Positions 4,947 to 5,892 of a stretch of DNA of 5,892 nucleotides are shown here, in pieces. The stretch is taken from contig JAQGHZ010000288.1 in the NCBI GenBank assembly GCA_028291485.1, positions 1 through 5,892 of the forward strand, read 5' to 3'. The DNA is from Rubritepida sp. (GTDB lineage Bacteria; Pseudomonadota; Alphaproteobacteria; Acetobacterales; Acetobacteraceae). Positions within the stretch are counted from its first letter, which is position 1, and every line of letters starts with the position of its first letter. A program made the translations under genes and the position numbers. Below the pieces are notes generated by a model. It was given only the letters and a program-made list of their open reading frames with translations. It ran no database searches and was not told where the DNA came from.

Positions 4947-5892
4947 GCGCGCCGACCGAGTTCATCCTGCTGGTGGGGTTTCTCGGCAGCGGCAAGACCT
5001 CCTTGCTGGTGGACTGGCTGAGCCTGCCCGAGGCGGCGGACACCGCGGTGATCGTGAACGAGGCCGGGGAGATCGGCGTCGACGGCGCCATCCTGGCCGA
5101 GGGCGGCACCGTGCCGATGACCATGCTGGCGAATGGCTGCGTCTGCTGCTCGCTGACCAGCGACCTGGTCTTCACGGTGCGCGCCCTGTTCGACGCGCGC
5201 GAGAAGTCCGGCCTGCCCCCCTTCCGGCGGATCGTGCTGGAAGGCTCCGGCCTCTCCCGCCCGGGGCCCATCCTGCGGTCCCTTGCGCCGCTCGCGCCGC
5301 TGCGCCTGGCGGTGCAGGTCGTCTCGACCTGCGACGCGACGCGGGTGGTTCGGCAGGCGACCGAGTTCGACGAGGTGGCGGCCCAACTCGCAGCCGCCGG
5401 CACCATCGTGGTGACGAAGACCGACCTGGGCGATCCCGGGGAGGCCGTCGCGCTGGCTCGATCGGTGAATCCGCTCGCGCATCACGTGGTCGAGCCAGAT
5501 CGCCTGGCGCGCGCGCGGGCGGCCTTCGCCTCGGCTCCCATTGGGGTGGGAATCCCACCCGAAGCCGTGCCCAAGGGAGCGCCGCATCCTCGGATCTCCG
5601 TCCTGCGGCTGAGCTTCACGGGCGAGGCGACCTGGGACGACCGCCTGGATGCGATGGAAGATCTGGCGGCCTTCTGCGGAGAGCGCCTGCTGCGCGTGAA
5701 GGGCTTCCTCCGGCGGCCTGGGATCGAGGTGCCGCTGCTCGTGCAGGCGGTCGGGACCTTGTTCGCCCCGCCGGCTCCGCTCCCCGCCGCCCGGGAGGCC
5801 GAGGAGGGCCTCGTGGTGATCGCGAGAGATCTCAGGCTGGCGGAGTTGCAGGCGGGATTTTCGTCCGCGCCGGTCCGCATCTCGGCATTTCA
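4943..5892 (+). CDS. CobW/COG0523-family G3E GTPase, putative metallochaperone (3' end missing)
   Basis: The frame is open from ATG 4943 to the right edge (316 codons, no stop), so the C-terminus lies outside the window. The protein is a G3E P-loop GTPase of the CobW type, a family of cytoplasmic metal-insertion chaperones. Motifs in order: Walker A GFLGSGKT (12-19), VNEAGEIGVDG (38-48, usually VNEFGEIG), the metal-binding CxCC as GCVCC (C66, C68, C69), the LEGSGLSRPGP segment (99-109, usually E-x-SG-x-A-x-P), and the guanine-recognition motif TKTD (158-161) in place of NKxD. After a linker, a CobW_C-type domain begins near residue 225 and contains LLRVKGFLRR and VLVQAVG-like PLLVQAVG. The start overlaps the amidohydrolase stop (ATGA) and has no clear Shine-Dalgarno of its own, so translation probably depends on the upstream gene. 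Which metal and client it serves is unknown; the adjacent amidohydrolase is the obvious candidate. Confidence 0.9.
   Translation, partial: MSAPTEFILLVGFLGSGKTSLLVDWLSLPEAADTAVIVNEAGEIGVDGAILAEGGTVPMTMLANGCVCCSLTSDLVFTVRALFDAREKSGLPPFRRIVLEGSGLSRPGPILRSLAPLAPLRLAVQVVSTCDATRVVRQATEFDEVAAQLAAAGTIVVTKTDLGDPGEAVALARSVNPLAHHVVEPDRLARARAAFASAPIGVGIPPEAVPKGAPHPRISVLRLSFTGEATWDDRLDAMEDLAAFCGERLLRVKGFLRRPGIEVPLLVQAVGTLFAPPAPLPAAREAEEGLVVIARDLRLAELQAGFSSAPVRISAF
5544..5560. repeat. Short perfect inverted repeat inside the CobW-like gene
   Basis: GGGTGGGA (5544-5551) and TCCCACCC (5553-5560) are exact reverse complements around one base. As RNA this would give a 7-bp stem with a 3-base loop. Outer arms CGGCT (5532-5536) and AGCCG (5563-5567) can add a second stem. 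It encodes the linker between the GTPase and C-terminal domains (around GVGIPPE), where sequence constraint is low. The repeat is certain; no function is claimed. Confidence 0.4.

Noticed and set aside
4766..5587. A minus-strand open frame (273 codons) opposite the CobW-like gene
   Set aside because: The + strand frame carries Walker A, CxCC and CobW_C-type motifs; the antisense product resembles nothing recognisable.

Overview
The window looks like a piece of a GC-rich (about 70% G+C by eye) proteobacterial chromosome or large replicon, probably an alphaproteobacterium. The Acetobacteraceae (Roseomonas-like) would fit the Tat-exported transporter binding protein, the codon use and the tightly packed genes. 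This placement is inferred from style; no marker gene is present to confirm it.

Layout, all on the + strand: (1) the 3' end of a PotC-type ABC permease gene (to 274). (2) A PotA-type ABC ATPase (274-1338) that overlaps it by one base. (3) A 113-bp gap holding a perfect 12-bp hairpin (1396-1424) and a good ribosome binding site. (4) A Tat-exported PotD-type substrate-binding protein (1452-2486). (5) A PotB-type permease (2491-3336) with a TTG start four bases after the previous stop. (6) A large cytoplasmic metal-dependent amidohydrolase (3333-4946). (7) The first 316 codons of a CobW/COG0523 G3E-family GTPase (4943 to the window end). Genes 5-6 and 6-7 each overlap by ATGA, so translation is probably coupled. 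No RNA genes, CRISPR arrays, insertion sequences or attachment sites were seen.

Reading of the cluster: the transporter subunits (binding protein, two permeases, ATPase) look like one spermidine/putrescine-type importer split by the hairpin gap, although a second transporter upstream cannot be excluded. The key acidic/aromatic pair that grips polyamines in E. coli PotD appears to be missing, so the cargo is probably not a classical polyamine. The imported compound would then be hydrolysed in the cytoplasm by the amidohydrolase. The overlapping CobW-type GTPase may supply or protect the metal of that enzyme. This transporter, metallohydrolase and metallochaperone arrangement is the most interesting aspect of the window. 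Each family is known; the pairing and the substrate are what remain open.
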